Source: Bubalus kerabau
Taxonomy: Eukaryota > Chordata > Mammalia > Artiodactyla > Bovidae
Direction of reading: 5' to 3'
DNA length: 64,000 nt
Assembly (NCBI RefSeq): GCF_029407905.1
Contig: NC_073624.1
Coordinates: 4,476,501-4,540,500 of the forward strand
The notes under the pieces are model-generated. The model did no database searches, was not told the origin of the DNA, and saw only the letters and a list, made by a program, of their open reading frames with translations. How positions within the stretch are numbered: the first letter of the stretch is position 1; each line of letters opens with the position of its first letter. Below are positions 44,467 through 56,113 of the stretch, one piece after another. Made by a program: the position numbers and the translations under genes.

Positions 44467-44552
44467 TGAGTAATTGCTCTTAATCATGAACTCTCGTGTG
44501 TTTCCACAGATTTGTATGATGAACTGGCTAGTTACTACCTTTAGATTGGCTT

Positions 44553-44946
44553 TAGATGGCTGAGTGCTGAAGAACAGATGCTTTCAAACTGTGGTGTTGG
44601 AGAAGACTCTTGAGAGTCCTTTGGACTGCAAGAAGATCAAACCAGTCAATCCTAAAGGAAATCAGTCCTGTATATTCATAGGAAGGACTGATGCTGAAGC
44701 TCCAATACTTCGGCCACCTGATGTGAAGAGCTGACTCATTGAAAAAGACCCTGATGCTGAGAAAGACTGAAGGCAGGAGGAGAGGGGGAAGACAGAGGAT
44801 GAGATGGTTGGATGGCATCATTAATTCAATGGACATAAGTTTCAGCAAACTCTGGAAGACAATGAAGGACAGGGAAGCCTGTTTTGCTGTGGTCCATGGT
44901 GACGCAAAGAGTTGGACGCGACTTAGCAACTCAACAACAGCAAGCT
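44553..44946 (+). mobile_element. BovB 3'-end fragment
   Basis: Sense BovB 3' part from gctgagtgctgaagaac to the acttagcaactcaacaacag end. Confidence 0.87.
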
Positions 44947-45077
44947 GGGTTTGATGTTCTCAGGATTTGGACTTAAGCCTCCTGCTTCTGGTTTTCAGTC
45001 TTATTTTTACAGTAGTCTCAAGACTTCTCCTTCTATACAGCACCATTGATAAAACATCTTGGTTAAAGATTGTAAAG

Positions 45078-45118
45078 TAAAAAAAAAAATAATAATAATT
45101 AAAAAAAAGGAAAAAAAA
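45078..45118. repeat. A-rich simple repeat
   Basis: Runs of A with interspersed AAT units; no adjoining retroposon body is visible. Confidence 0.7.
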
Positions 45119-45344
45119 TGGGTTTGGAGCTGAGCTGGCTATTTAAAGTCATCCCTGATTGACTCTTTGTATATTAAAAGACATGCTTTGGTTGAATGGC
45201 ATAAGAAATTTTGCTTAAAGTGGGATACGGTTGGCATTGTGCGGCTATATGTAGATTTAACCACCACAAGGTAACTAGGGGAAGCCTCTGATGTTATCTT
45301 AGTGGGCAAAGCAATGGCTCTTTGACAATTATATATTTGCATGT

Positions 45345-45519
45345 GTGAAAGTTGCTCAGTCGTGTCCAACTCTTTGTGACCCCATGGACCATATAGCCCA
45401 TGGAATTCTCCAGGCCAGAATACTGGAGTGGTAGGTGTTCCCCTCTCCAGGAGATCTTCCCAATCCAGGTCTCCCATTGCAGGCAGATTTTTTACTGTCT
45501 GAGCCACCAGGGAAGCCCC
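45345..45519 (-). mobile_element. Bov-tA SINE
   Basis: Antisense element from gaaagttgctcagtcgtg to gccaccagggaagcccc, with a diagnostic ggtaggtgttcccctctc variant in the middle. Confidence 0.9.
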
Positions 45520-47334
45520 AGTTTATGTATTTAACAGTCAGCAAACGTCCATCACCCAAACAAAGTGACAGGTAAAGACATATTTCCCGGCCTCTGAGAA
45601 GTTGCCTTTGCCTGCTCCCTTTCAGCCCAAATGGGCTGATAAGCACGTCAGGCTCACTGGCCAGGCAGGGAGATGGTTTTGCTAAAGTCTGGTCTAGCAG
45701 AAGGCTGACAGAGTGGTTGACATGCTTCAATACCTAGGAGAACAGCTACTTATCACTCCTGTTATTTCTGGGAATAGTTACCGCCCCTGCTCCCTTTCAG
45801 CAGTAAGGGAATGCTCCCAGAGCAGAAGGCGACCCAGCAGCTTTGGACACTTCTCTACATCATCATTTTGGAAAGCACTACCAGAATTTAGTTTGCTCCT
45901 ATCACCCAGAGCAGGGATACTCATCTAAAGTGAGCAAGGGCGTGTTTCCCCCCATGCCTGCCTTTGTTGTGCCGCAGAGACTATGGGGGAGCCCAAAGGG
46001 TCCCATGGACAAAAGAACCCAGAATTATTTAGGAAATAAGGACTGGTGATGAAGTAAATGTTTTCCAAAGCTTTGCAAATCTCTCTCACAAACCTACAAA
46101 GGACCCCTGGAGAGCTTCAAAATATACTTTTCTTTTTTTCAAAAGAAAGTATAAGATACTAAAGGCTGAGATCAGACTGAGTGGGAGTAATCACAGAGTG
46201 AACGATCATTTTTCATCTCTGGAATCTTTTAAAGCTGTATATTGCCCTGGTCAGTGCCAAAGATTCCAAGGAAAAGGTGCCCAGTTGTCAATTGTGTTAA
46301 GAATTTCTAAAAATGGAGGCTATGCTTTGAGTTTAAAAAAACGTTGAACAGAATTATGATCTTTGTATTATTTCATAAAATCCGAGACCTCTTAGCCCTC
46401 CTTGCGAGCATAGCTGTCTTTACGATAACGAGTTCATCAGCGGAGCCGGTAGTCAGGCCGTGCTTAGGCTGTTTGTTACAATCCGCTAGTCCAAGCAAGG
46501 GTCTTTCATCAAGCAGCCCCTTTGTGTGCCTCTGGTCCTGAGTTGTCATTTCTTCCTCCCTCCCCACCCCCTTGTGTCTGCATGGTGAGAGCACCCTGGA
46601 GCTGCCTTTTCACTGCGCAGTGCTTGCGGTCTTAATTAACGCTCCCATGTCTGTCAGGAAGCACAGTGTCCCGTGGCATGTGGTAACATTGATATGGATC
46701 GCAGTCTAATTTCGAGCCGCTAAATGTCAGGAGAGCAGAGGCCACCCCGTTTTTGGACCTGGACTTTGAAGGCAGGTCTCGTTGCTAGGCTCCTCATCCC
46801 CTCCACCGGCTCCCATGGAGTTGAAGGGAAACAGCCTGCAGCTGGAAAAAGTCTTCCCACACCAGGGCAGCTTCCTTTCACTTCCCTGGACAATCGGTGA
46901 AAGCAGCTATTGTCGGCAGCTCCCAAGGCAGCCGTTCTTCCTGGGCAGAAATAAGAGGATGAATCATTTGAACAGGATCTTGAAATATGAGTAAATATCA
47001 TCAAATACAGAAAGGGGTGTTTTCAGGGGGTTCCACTCCTGGCTACGAAGAGTCGTTAAAACAGACCAACCTTCCTATCATGAGCAATCATTTAACAGCC
47101 AGATAAATTACCAAAGACACCTGTTTGAAGGCATTGGTGAGTAACCAAGGTAACCAGGATGTGGCCACTTCTGCTTCCGGGGCACTGATGCTCCAAGGCA
47201 TGGAGCCCAGAAGCAGAGCAGAAGTGCTGCCCAGGGTTCCTGCAGCCTCGAGGTGCTGGGGACACACTGAAGCCCATTCCCCGAGGCAGTGAGGACACTG
47301 GTAAAACACTGTGAGTGCAGACACGCTTGACAGT
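45520..47334. other. 1.8-kb stretch free of recognisable repeats
   Basis: I recognise no transposable element here, unusual for this window. It is moderately CpG-containing around 46380-46480 and has a mixed base composition. No splice-supported exon or known protein is seen. It may hold conserved non-coding sequence. Confidence 0.4.
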
Positions 47335-47553
47335 CCCAGTGTATCACCTGGTGGTGGTTTGGTCGGTAGGTCGTGTCTGACTCTTGTGCCTGCCAGGCTC
47401 CTCTGTCCATGGGATTCTCCAGCAAGTGTACTGGAGTGGGTTGCCATTTCCTTCTCCAGGGGATCTTCCCAACTCAAGAATCAAACCTAGGTCTCCTGCC
47501 TTGCAGGCAGATTCTTTACCGACTGAGCTACGAGGGAAGCCCCAGTTTATCAC
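47335..47553 (-). mobile_element. Bov-tA SINE (47348-47540) with 13-bp TSD
   Basis: Antisense element. cccagtgtatcac at 47335-47347 and cccagtttatcac at 47541-47553 differ at one base. Confidence 0.92.
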
Positions 47554-47883
47554 TTAATTCACAATAAATGAGAAATAAAGCTGTTTTATAAAGTGCTTGC
47601 TCAGCAGATCCTGCCTTCCCCTCCTTCAACAGGCAAACCTGCTCTTCATCAGAAAGTTCTTGGGAAGCGTGTAATCATTCTCAGGGGGGTGGAGTTGCAT
47701 GTTTCTGGTCGGAGGCAGTCAGCCTAACACGAGGGCTGGTCGATTTGTGATGAGCAGCTTAAACCCTGGATCAGGCATCCTGTCCCTGGACAGTGCCAGA
47801 CAGGCACTGGTTTTTTTTTTTTAACCGTAAGAGCAGGTACAAAGTCTATTATTATAGACGTAACATGCAACAAGAGGGAGAAA

Positions 47884-48056
47884 CAGTTTATTTTTAATAT
47901 TTATTTTTATTTTGGTATTTGGCTGCACTGGTCTTAGCTGTGGCACGTGGGGTCTTCAATCTTCACTGCAGCATGTTTCCTGAGCAGAGACTGAAGCCAG
48001 CCCCCTTGCAATGGGAGCTCTGAGTCCTAGCCACTGGGCCGCTTGGGAAGCCCCCA
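47884..48056 (-). mobile_element. CHR-type SINE
   Basis: Antisense CHR from ttatttttaatatttattt to cttgggaagccccc, with gtggcacgtggggtcttc in the middle. Confidence 0.82.
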
Positions 48057-48544
48057 TGTAGGCACCGTTGATTTGACTCTTTGGACTTCCCTTTTCTTTC
48101 TTTCCTACGATCACCATTCTTTTCATTTGCACAGAATTCCTTCAATCAGGGTTAAATATGACTAATTTGGTTTCTGCTCACTGGCTTATACTCACCTTCC
48201 AGTCCTGGGGTGTGCTGGAGCCAGCTCCTACTGGCTTGGAAGAACTGACTACACTTGTCTCTTCCCAACTCTGTAGCCGGTTATGTTGAGTCACTAGCTC
48301 AAACTGGCGGTGGTGGAGTATTTCCACCATGGAAGCTGTAAATCCTACACATCAGGACTTCTTTCCAGAGAGCCCGTTGTTAAACACTGACCAGCACACC
48401 ACTGCCCAGACCTCTGCATCCGAGTCTGGGGGGTATTCCAAAGTCTTGGGTCTCACATTTCTAGAAATTATCTAATTACTCCTGCAAATCATTCACATGG
48501 TCATCATCCAAGAGTTCAAGTACACCTCTGAACCAGTGAACCAG
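48057..48544. other. Unique sequence, no gene seen
   Basis: No repeat or exon recognised. Confidence 0.45.
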
Positions 48545-48664
48545 TGAAGTTGCTCAGTTGTGTCCGACTCTTTGCGATCCCATGGACTATAGCCTATCAG
48601 GCTCCTCCATTCATGGAATTTTCCAGGCAAGAGTACTGCAGTGGGTTGCCATTTCCTTCTCCAA
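48545..48664 (-). mobile_element. Bov-tA fragment, left arm of an inverted pair
   Basis: Antisense tail-half Bov-tA from gaagttgctcagttgtg to ccatttccttctcca. Its complement lies at 48732-48870. Confidence 0.88.
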
Positions 48665-48731
48665 TTTCTGAAAGCAGCCGCATTCCTCTTATCTCTAGAT
48701 TCCAAAGGGGAACATTTTACTTTTGCCCCAA

Positions 48732-48870
48732 ATACTGGAGAAGGAAATGGCAACCCACCCGCAGTATTCTTGCCTGGGAAATTCCATGGGCAGAGGAGCC
48801 TGGTGGGCTACAGTCCACAGGGTTGCAAAGAGTTGGACATGACTTAGCGACTAAGCAATGCAACAACCAG
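48732..48870 (+). mobile_element. Bov-tA fragment, right arm of an inverted pair
   Basis: Sense tail-half Bov-tA from tggagaaggaaatggcaac to acttagcgactaagcaa with a gcaacaaccag tail. It pairs with 48545-48664 over about 115 bp across a 67-bp loop. Confidence 0.88.
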
Positions 48871-49846
48871 CAGAAGGCCAGACTGTGCAGAGCCTTGGAG
48901 AGCAGCCTAAGATGAGTGACAAGGAAACATGAGCTTGGGCGCTGCTGGACTGCCCAGTGAGCGGTGATGGAGGCCTGCATGGGTGCACACTCGTCTGCCA
49001 CCCAGACCGTCATTTCATTTGAGAGCCAGCTCATTCCACCACCTGGGAAAACGTTCTCCCAGAATTACTGATGAGTCTCGAGAACTCTCAGAATGCCACT
49101 ACACTCCAGTCCACTGCATACTTCTCTTTCCACACCTGTCTTCCAATTAGTCAATGTTTTTTGGGGGGCGTCCTTGAATCCCAGGAGATAGATAGTCTTA
49201 GATACAGACCCTCAGGTCTGTTATGCCAAAACTAAGTCACATCAACCATCCAGAGGACAGAAAGTCTGTGGTCATGGAATGACAACAGTTGATGAGAAGA
49301 ATTCATGGTTTTACTGTATTTATTTATACACAAGCATCTCAGGTGATTGCTGTTATTAATATACATCCAAAGTCTATTTCTTATAACCTGAGATTTTCCC
49401 CTGTTAAACCCTATAATGACTGTACCCTGAGCAAGTAAGTTTTCGTTTTGCTTTGTTTTGCCTCCGAGTGTAGCCTAAAGTACAGTTCTGATTGCCTTGT
49501 AAATAGCATCTTCCTTGAGCAATTATCTCAGTAACCGCAGGTGGTTGTGGTTGATCCAAAAAATTTCCCTTGTGAGACAGAGTCTGTCCATGCTTCCCAT
49601 TAAGTCATGGAGACCAAACCTAAGAGTGAGGTTGAATACTTATTCAATATTTACTCAGGGTGAGTTCACAGCAGCAAAGAGAGCTGAGAAAAATAAATAG
49701 CCATCAGCACAGAAGAACCTCATTAAATCGGCTGATGGGAGCTGGTAGCTTTTCATATTTACTGTAACATGATGGAGTATAACTCAGGATCCTCCTTGAA
49801 GGCCTCCAAAAAACAGACTTTAAAAAAATGAAGACGCAGAGCTTAA
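48871..49846. other. Unique sequence, no gene seen
   Basis: No repeat or exon recognised in about 1 kb. Confidence 0.45.
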
Positions 49847-50087
49847 ATATTCATATTTGTTCTAGTTGTTCAGTCGCTCAGTTGTGTCCGACTCTTTGCA
49901 ACCCCATGGACTGCAGCACATCAGGGTTCCCTGCCACTCTCTCCAAGAGCTTGCTCAAACTCATGCCCATTGAGTCAGTGACACCATCCAACCATCGCAT
50001 CCTCTGTCGTCCCCTTCTCCTTCCTTCAGTCTTTCCCAGCATCAAGGTCTTTTCTGATGAGTCTGCTCTTCACAGTAAGTATTCATA
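49847..50087 (-). mobile_element. BovB 3'-end-derived element (Bov-A type, 49856-50078) with 9-bp TSD
   Basis: Antisense element from ttctagttgttcagtcgct to ctgctcttcacagta. tattcatat is repeated at about 49847-49855 and 50079-50087. Confidence 0.85.
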
Positions 50088-50119
50088 TACTTTCTTTTAA
50101 AATAATATCTACCTGTGCA

Positions 50120-50345
50120 GTCCTTTAAGCTTTTCCAAAGATTCTTCATCTGTGTTATTTGATTGAAATTCTTACAACACTGCGAGGGGATGCAGTGTGC
50201 AAACTATGTCATCTCTCTCTCTCCTCACAGCTGCAGAAGGGGACACTGAGGTTCCAAGAATGGTGATGCTGGCCAAAGTGACCCAGGAGTGGAACCACAG
50301 TAATTCAGGTTCAAGAGTCTCGGCCTGGCAACTATTGTGCTGACC
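50120..50345 (-). mobile_element. MIR SINE
   Basis: Antisense MIR: aaggggacactgaggttcc and gccaaagtgacccaggagtg match the MIR core and its downstream part. Confidence 0.55.
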
Positions 50346-50422
50346 GTAAGGCTCACGGCCATTTGTTTTGAAAGTGAGGTACATGATAGGGGGATGTTCG
50401 CTTTTGATTAAGATGGTTAAGT

Positions 50423-50638
50423 GGGCTTCTCTGGTGGCTCAGATGGTAAAAAATTCACATCCAATGCAGAATACTTGGGTTCAATCCCTGGGTCGGAAAG
50501 ATCCTGTGGAGGAGGAAATGGCAACCCACCCCAGTATTCTTGCCTGGAGAATCCCATGGACAGAGGAGCATGGCGGACTATAGTCCATGGGATCACAAAG
50601 AGTCGAAAATGACAGTGACTAATAGTTTCACTTTCAGA
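50423..50638 (+). mobile_element. Bov-tA SINE
   Basis: Full-length plus-strand element from gggcttctctggtggctcag to gactaatagtttcactttc. Confidence 0.92.
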
Positions 50639-50644
50639 AGTAGC

Positions 50645-51200
50645 AAAAAGAGGTGTGGTTGGAATCGGGGTCCTGACATTGAGGCTAGTGTTGGGGCTGA
50701 TCACAATGGCTCTGATGGACCCGCCCCTGGAATTCATCCTCTGTCTGGGCCCCGCCCACTCTGGCCACGTGACTCACTTCAACCAATACAGCAGCGCACA
50801 CGGGATGCTGCGCCAATTCTGGGGCTAAGCCTCCCTTAAAGGTGTTTTTGCACTTTGGGGAACCCTGAGCTGCCATGTTAAAAGTCCAGCTACCTGGAGA
50901 GATGCCATAAAGAGGTCACGTTGAGCGGGAGAAGCCCTGAGGCTACACAGGGAGAGAAAGAGAGACAGACGGACGGAGAGAGAGAGAAGAGAGGCAAGGA
51001 GCCCCGCGGAGCCCTCTCCATCACTCCAGTTGTCCCAGCCTTGGGACAGGGGTTGCTGACCCAGAGCCTCAGTTCTGAATGACCGGAAGCTCATGATACA
51101 CAAATTCCCACTCGACGAGTGTCTTTTCTGCAGAAAGGTAGTACATTCCGCCGAGTTGTCATGATTTCTGTTTTGATAAAGTGGTGCAGCCACTATTAAA
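50645..51200 (+). mobile_element. Possible MaLR LTR
   Basis: The succession ccgcccactctggcc, ctgagctgccatgttaaaag and gacccagagcctcagttctg recalls an old MaLR LTR, with a purine-rich gagagagag tract at 50950-50998. Tentative. Confidence 0.35.
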
Positions 51201-51204
51201 TGTT

Positions 51205-51483
51205 GAGTTTTATTTATGTTTGGCTGTGCTGCGAGAACGTTTCTCTAGTTGCGGTGGGCAGGCTTCTCCTTGTGGTGGCTTCCCTTGTTGCGGAGCCCAG
51301 GTTCTAGGGTGCGTGGGGCTTCAGAAGCTGCAGCTTCCGGGCTCTAGAGCCCAGGCTCAGGAGTGGTAATACACGGGTTTAGTTGCCCCGCGGCATGTGG
51401 GATCTTCCTGGACCAGAGATCGAACCCGTGTCTCCCGCCTCGGCAGGTGGATTCTTTACCACCGAGCCACCAGGGAAGCCCTG
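51205..51483 (-). mobile_element. CHR-2-type SINE, full length
   Basis: Antisense element from atttatgtttggctgtgctg through tctagttgcggtgggcagg and gcggcatgtgggatcttcc to gccaccagggaagccctg. Confidence 0.92.
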
Positions 51484-51768
51484 TCATAATTTCTCAGGCA
51501 GCTCTATTGGTAATCAAGACTCAGTTGTGGACCTGTAGGGAATGACTGTGGCTTCTCTCCTCAAGTTTATATTCTCACTAGGAATATGTAGAAGCGACAG
51601 AGGAAGTTAAACAACAGTCTCAGCTGAACAACGATAGAAGCTAACAACACAAGCTGGGCCCCAGGACAGGACGTGATGGACTCATCAATGGCAGGTCACA
51701 ATTCAGAGAACAAGGAAGGGACTTTGGGCTGAGCTTGTTTGGGGAAGCTTCACCCAGAAGAGGACAGT

Positions 51769-51892
51769 TTTTTTTTTTTAATTTTTGGTCACACCATTCA
51801 GCATGCTGGATCTTAGTTTCCTGACCATGGTTCGAACCTGCGCCCCCGGCACGGGTGTGGAATCTTAACCAATGGACCACCAGGGAAGTTCC
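51769..51892 (-). mobile_element. CHR-1-type SINE
   Basis: T-run, ggtcacaccattcagcatg, gttcgaacc B box and gaccaccagggaagttcc. Confidence 0.87.
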
Positions 51893-52451
51893 AAGAGAAT
51901 GTGACCTTGGGCTGCCCTGTCACCAGGGTAGCAGCGTGCCAAACTCCCAGTGCAGCAACCAGGCCGCTGGTCAGCAGGCTGAGGTCCCTTAAGCTTGACA
52001 GCTGGACAGATGTGGTTATGGTGGGAATCAATGTCCAGAGTGATTTATACTTTCAATATCCCAGACCAATTGCTTTCTATTTCTTAGCATTACCTGATGA
52101 ATCTGTGTGCTAATTAGTAGCTGTTACTTCATTCTCAGCAACTTAACCTGCTGCCAGAAATTCTGACGGAGCTAAAAGTGAAAGATTGCCAAGAGACACT
52201 AATTACATCTCAAGGGACAGGCCCAAGGTATTTAGATGATCTTTTCTCCTCCTTTATTGCCTTCCCCTGGTGAGTAAGTTTGCTCTAATCACTTCTGAAG
52301 GGAGCAAGTTGCATCACAACTCCAGCACCTTGGGGTTTGTAAGTGTAAGGGCTAAGAGAAGGATTCGATTCTTTGGGAGAGTGGTTGGCAGTCTTTGGAA
52401 TGAGGTGTGTCCAGGCCATTTGCCCAAAAGATAAAATAGGGGAGGTGGTGG
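51893..52451. other. Unique sequence, no gene seen
   Basis: No repeat or exon recognised. Confidence 0.45.
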
Positions 52452-52935
52452 GATGAGACATCACTTTGCCAACAACAGCCCGTCTAGTCAAAGCAATAGT
52501 TTTTCCAGTATTTATGTATGGATGTGAGAGCTGGACCAGAAAGAAGGCTGGGTACCAAAGAATTGATGCTTTCAAACTGTGGTGTTGGAGAAGACTCTTG
52601 AGAGTCCCTTGGACTGCAAGGAGATCAAACCTGTCAATCCTAAAGGAGATCAGTCCTGAGTGTTCATTGGAAGGACTGATGCTGAAGCTGAAATGCCAAT
52701 ACTTTGGCTACTTGATGTGAAGAACTGACTCATTGGAAAAGACCCTGATGCTGGAAAAGACTGAAGACAGGAGGAGAAGGAGACGACAGTGGATGAGAGT
52801 TTGATGGCATCACTGACTTGATGAACATGAATTTGAGCAAACTCCAGGAGACAGTGAAGGACAGGGAAGACTGGTGTGCTGCAGTCCACGGGGTGACAAA
52901 GAGTCAGGCGTGACTGAATGACTGAACAACAACAG
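52452..52935 (+). mobile_element. BovB 3' fragment including RT end
   Basis: Sense BovB from acatcactttgccaacaac (the end of the RT-ORF; MYGCESW on the plus strand) to gactgaatgactgaacaac. Confidence 0.9.
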
Positions 52936-53683
52936 GATGAGTGTTCACTTTGCAGCTCCTGATTCAGGGCATGGACTCTTTTAATCTGAAATGAAGGGAT
53001 TAAGGCAGGCAACAGTATGTGAGGTCACAAGAACCGGACATGACTGAGCAACTAAACTACTGCCAAGGTGATAGAAGCAATTCAGGTACCAGCAAAACCT
53101 CAGAGGGCGCTGCCTTTGGAGCATGGTGAGCCAGCTTCTGTACCAGGACCTCACTGTGTCAGTATCTGTGAACTTCCCACCGTACATGTGGCCACGTTTA
53201 ACATTCAAGGTGATAGTTAAGGATTAAAGACCTTGGATGTGTTGCCTGCAAAATAATGCACTACATGAGAGTTAAGTTTTATCTGGGGGAAAATGAGGAC
53301 TGCAGCCCAGGTGGCAGTACCTCAGATAGCTCTAAGAGACTGCTCCAAAGAGCAGGAGGAAAGACAGTATGCATGTGATTTTGGTGAAGGAGGGTACATG
53401 CAATCGAGCACGCATTTTTTGCAGAAAGTTTCTGCTAGTGTCACGAAGCTTCTGCGAGGCACTAGAAACAGTCATCACCATGAAGGATTTTAGTGCTTTT
53501 CTAGATGTGAAGGGATATAAGAACTGGGCTCATAAAATCAGTTCCTGAGAATATCTAACTGTCTGAAGACCTGTCCTGCCAGTTTTTCCCTGAGCTTGAA
53601 TACCTCGTTTCTGCTATTCCCCCTAAACTCCTTTCAGAGGGTATTGAAGGTCAGCGGCTGCACTCATCTTTGTAGAGGGAGAT
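52936..53683. other. Unique sequence, no gene seen
   Basis: Only a short cacaagaaccggacatgactgag scrap of BovB 3' end (about 53025-53050) is recognisable. Confidence 0.45.
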
Positions 53684-53808
53684 GTGTGCTCAGCCGCTCA
53701 GTCATGTCCGACTCTGTGACCCCACATACTGCAGCCCACCAGGCTCCTCTGTCTCCAGCATTTTTCAGGTAAGAATATTGGAATGGGTTGCCATTTCCTT
53801 CTCCAGGG
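53684..53808 (-). mobile_element. Bov-tA fragment
   Basis: Antisense tail half from gtgctcagccgctcagtcatg to ccatttccttctccagg. Confidence 0.85.
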
Positions 53809-54079
53809 AAGCCTGCACTATGTGGTTCCTTCCAAATAAAGCAAAAGTTCAGGGACTGCCCTGGATCTCCAAATATCCAGAGGGACTGTCCATCCTCACC
53901 AGCTGGCCCATCTGACAAGTATTGAAGGGCAGGACTTGGACCACATGGTGTAACCTTCTAGGATCTGAGGAGTTCACCACTTAAACTATTATTACACGTG
54001 AGGCCCAGTGAGAAACTGAACACTGAGGTCTAGTGTGTGATTAATCGCCCACAAACGCTATTTGAACACCACTATACTC

Positions 54080-54127
54080 AAGGGGTTGCAAAGAGTCAGA
54101 CAGGACTGAGCGACTGAACTGAACTGA
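54080..54127 (+). mobile_element. BovB 3'-end scrap
   Basis: ggggttgcaaagagtcagac followed by gactgagcgactgaactgaa. Confidence 0.75.
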
Positions 54128-54257
54128 TACTTAAGTAACTATTAAGTAACTGACACTTTGCTGTGGAGAACTTAATACAGCAAAGGCTTATCCTGCCTTC
54201 CAGGAACTTCCTGTCAAAGGCAAGAGTAAGAACAAAGAGCCTCCAGAAGAGCTACTA

Positions 54258-54842
54258 GAATTGTTCAGTCTCTAAGTCCTGTCTGAGTCTCTGAGACCCC
54301 ATGGACTGTAGTATGCCAGGCTTCCCTGTCTTTCGCTATCTCCTGGAACTTGCTCAAACTCATATCCATTGAGTTGGTGGTGCTATCTAACCATCTCATC
54401 CTCTGCCACTCCATTCTCCTCCTGCCCTCAGTCTTTCCCAGAATCAGGGTCTTTTCCAATGAGTCAGCTCTTCCTATCAGATGGCCAAAGTTTTGGAGCT
54501 TTGGCTTCAACATCAGTCCTTCCAATGAGTACACAGGGTTGATTTCCCTTAGGATGGACTGAGTTGATCTCCTTGCTGTTCAAGGGACTCTCAAGAGTCT
54601 TCTCCAGCACCACAGTTCGAAAGCCTCAAGTCTTTGGTGCTCAGCCTTCTTTATGGTCCAACTCTCATACCAACTCTCTCTAGCTTTGACTATGGTCTTT
54701 GTCAGCAAAGTGATGTCTAGGTTTTAAATGCACTGTCTAGGTGTGTCATGGCCTTCCTTCTAAGAAGCAAGCGTCTTCTAGTTTTACGGCTTAAGTCACC
54801 ATGCTGAGTGATATTGGAGCCCCAGAAGAGAAAACCCGTCAC
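54258..54842 (-). mobile_element. BovB LINE 3' part, diverged
   Basis: Antisense BovB from attgttcagtctctaagtcc to the gatattggagccccagaag block at the RT end. It is more diverged than other copies here. Confidence 0.88.
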
Positions 54843-55326
54843 TGCACACTGAATCGGCGGGCTCTAATCCAGCAAGACTGGGGTCCTTACAAGAACAGGA
54901 GACGCAAAGGGGCGCACAGAGAGGAGGCCGTGGGAAGGCAGCATTTCTTCCCGGCTCAGTGAGCTTTCCCCAGCACCTCTGTGGGGCCTGGCATGGAGAA
55001 GGCACCACCAAGTACCCCAGGAAATGCCCATACTCACCCGTGGGTAGGGAAGGCCCAGGGACTGAAGTCGGTATATTGGAGACGAGGCATGGTTTAAACT
55101 CTGTGTATCAATACGCATAATATATGGAATATTAGGAGATTAGAGTTGATAGAAGTTTTAGAAAGTGATGCATTTTAGAAGTATAATTGCCTCATCATAT
55201 GGATTATGTCTTTGGTCCCAAAGTACTCAATAATTTGTCAAAATGCATAGAATACGTTAATGAGAGGAATGTGTGTATGTGTGTGTATGTTATGTTAAGG
55301 TACACCATAAAATATGTTGAGGAAAT

Positions 55327-55447
55327 TTTTTCATGTTTGGTCATACCACCCAGCTTGCAGGATATTACTTCTTTGACCAGGGATTGAACCTGGGCCCACG
55401 GCAATGGAAGCCCAAGTCCTAACCACTGGGCCACCAGAGAATTCCCA
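55327..55447 (-). mobile_element. CHR-1-type SINE
   Basis: Antisense element: catgtttggtcataccaccc, gattgaacc B box and gggccaccagagaattccc. Confidence 0.85.
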
Positions 55448-55481
55448 CGTTGAGACACTTTTTGAACAGTAGCCTATTTAA

Positions 55482-55521
55482 AAAGATACACACACACACT
55501 CACACACACATATATATATAA
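55482..55521. repeat. (CA)n(TA)n microsatellite
   Basis: tacacacacacactcacac followed by acacatatatatata. Confidence 0.88.
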
Positions 55522-55539
55522 TCAGGGGTTTGATAAATG

Positions 55540-55880
55540 ATGAGATTTCATCATCAACCATCCGACGTTCAGCAACCATTCATTCACGCTTTGCTCTGTG
55601 CCCACACTGCTCTGGGCAGTGCGAGTGTGGTGCAGCCTGAGACAGAGAGGGCGCCTATCTTCATGAAGCTTATGTTCTAGGCAGAGCAGAGACACGGCCA
55701 ACAAATAAAGAACAGGCAGGCTGTAGTGGTAAGTGCTGTGACGGTTATAAGACATGGTCGGCTCTTGGCTACTTCATTCACTGGACAAATATTTATTGAG
55801 CTCTGACTGTATACCAGGTACTGCCCTGGGCCTTGGTGACCTGGTGGAGACAGGACAGAACAGCTCCCTGAACTCATGGG
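55540..55880 (-). mobile_element. L2 fragments
   Basis: Two antisense L2 3'-end pieces: agcaaccattcattcacg to gaagcttatgttctagg, then ggacaaatatttattgagc, accaggtactgccctggg onward. Confidence 0.55.
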
Positions 55881-56029
55881 AATGCAGCAGATCCACGAGT
55901 AGGTATAACAACTGCAGATGACCAGCTGCTACGAAGGAAGGAAGTGGGGTGATTACCTTGGAGCAATAGCAGTAGCTTGGGAGGGGTGGATGGGAGGGGC
56001 GGACAACTTAGATGCTTCTTAGAGCAAGG

Positions 56030-56113
56030 GCAGCGGGTGCTATCTTAGTTCCCGGACCAGGGATCCAGCCCACATCCGGGGGTCTTAACCCCTGGACCAC
56101 CAGGGACGCCCCT
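56030..56113 (-). mobile_element. CHR-1-type SINE fragment
   Basis: Antisense piece with tatcttagttcccggacc and gaccaccagggacgcccc; the A-tail side is missing. Confidence 0.8.

Noticed and set aside
9385..54842. The same 200-400-bp block recurring many times, resembling a long spaced-repeat array
   Set aside because: The copies are dispersed on both strands with different truncations and their own target duplications; they are BovB 3' ends and Bov-A elements, not a CRISPR or satellite array.
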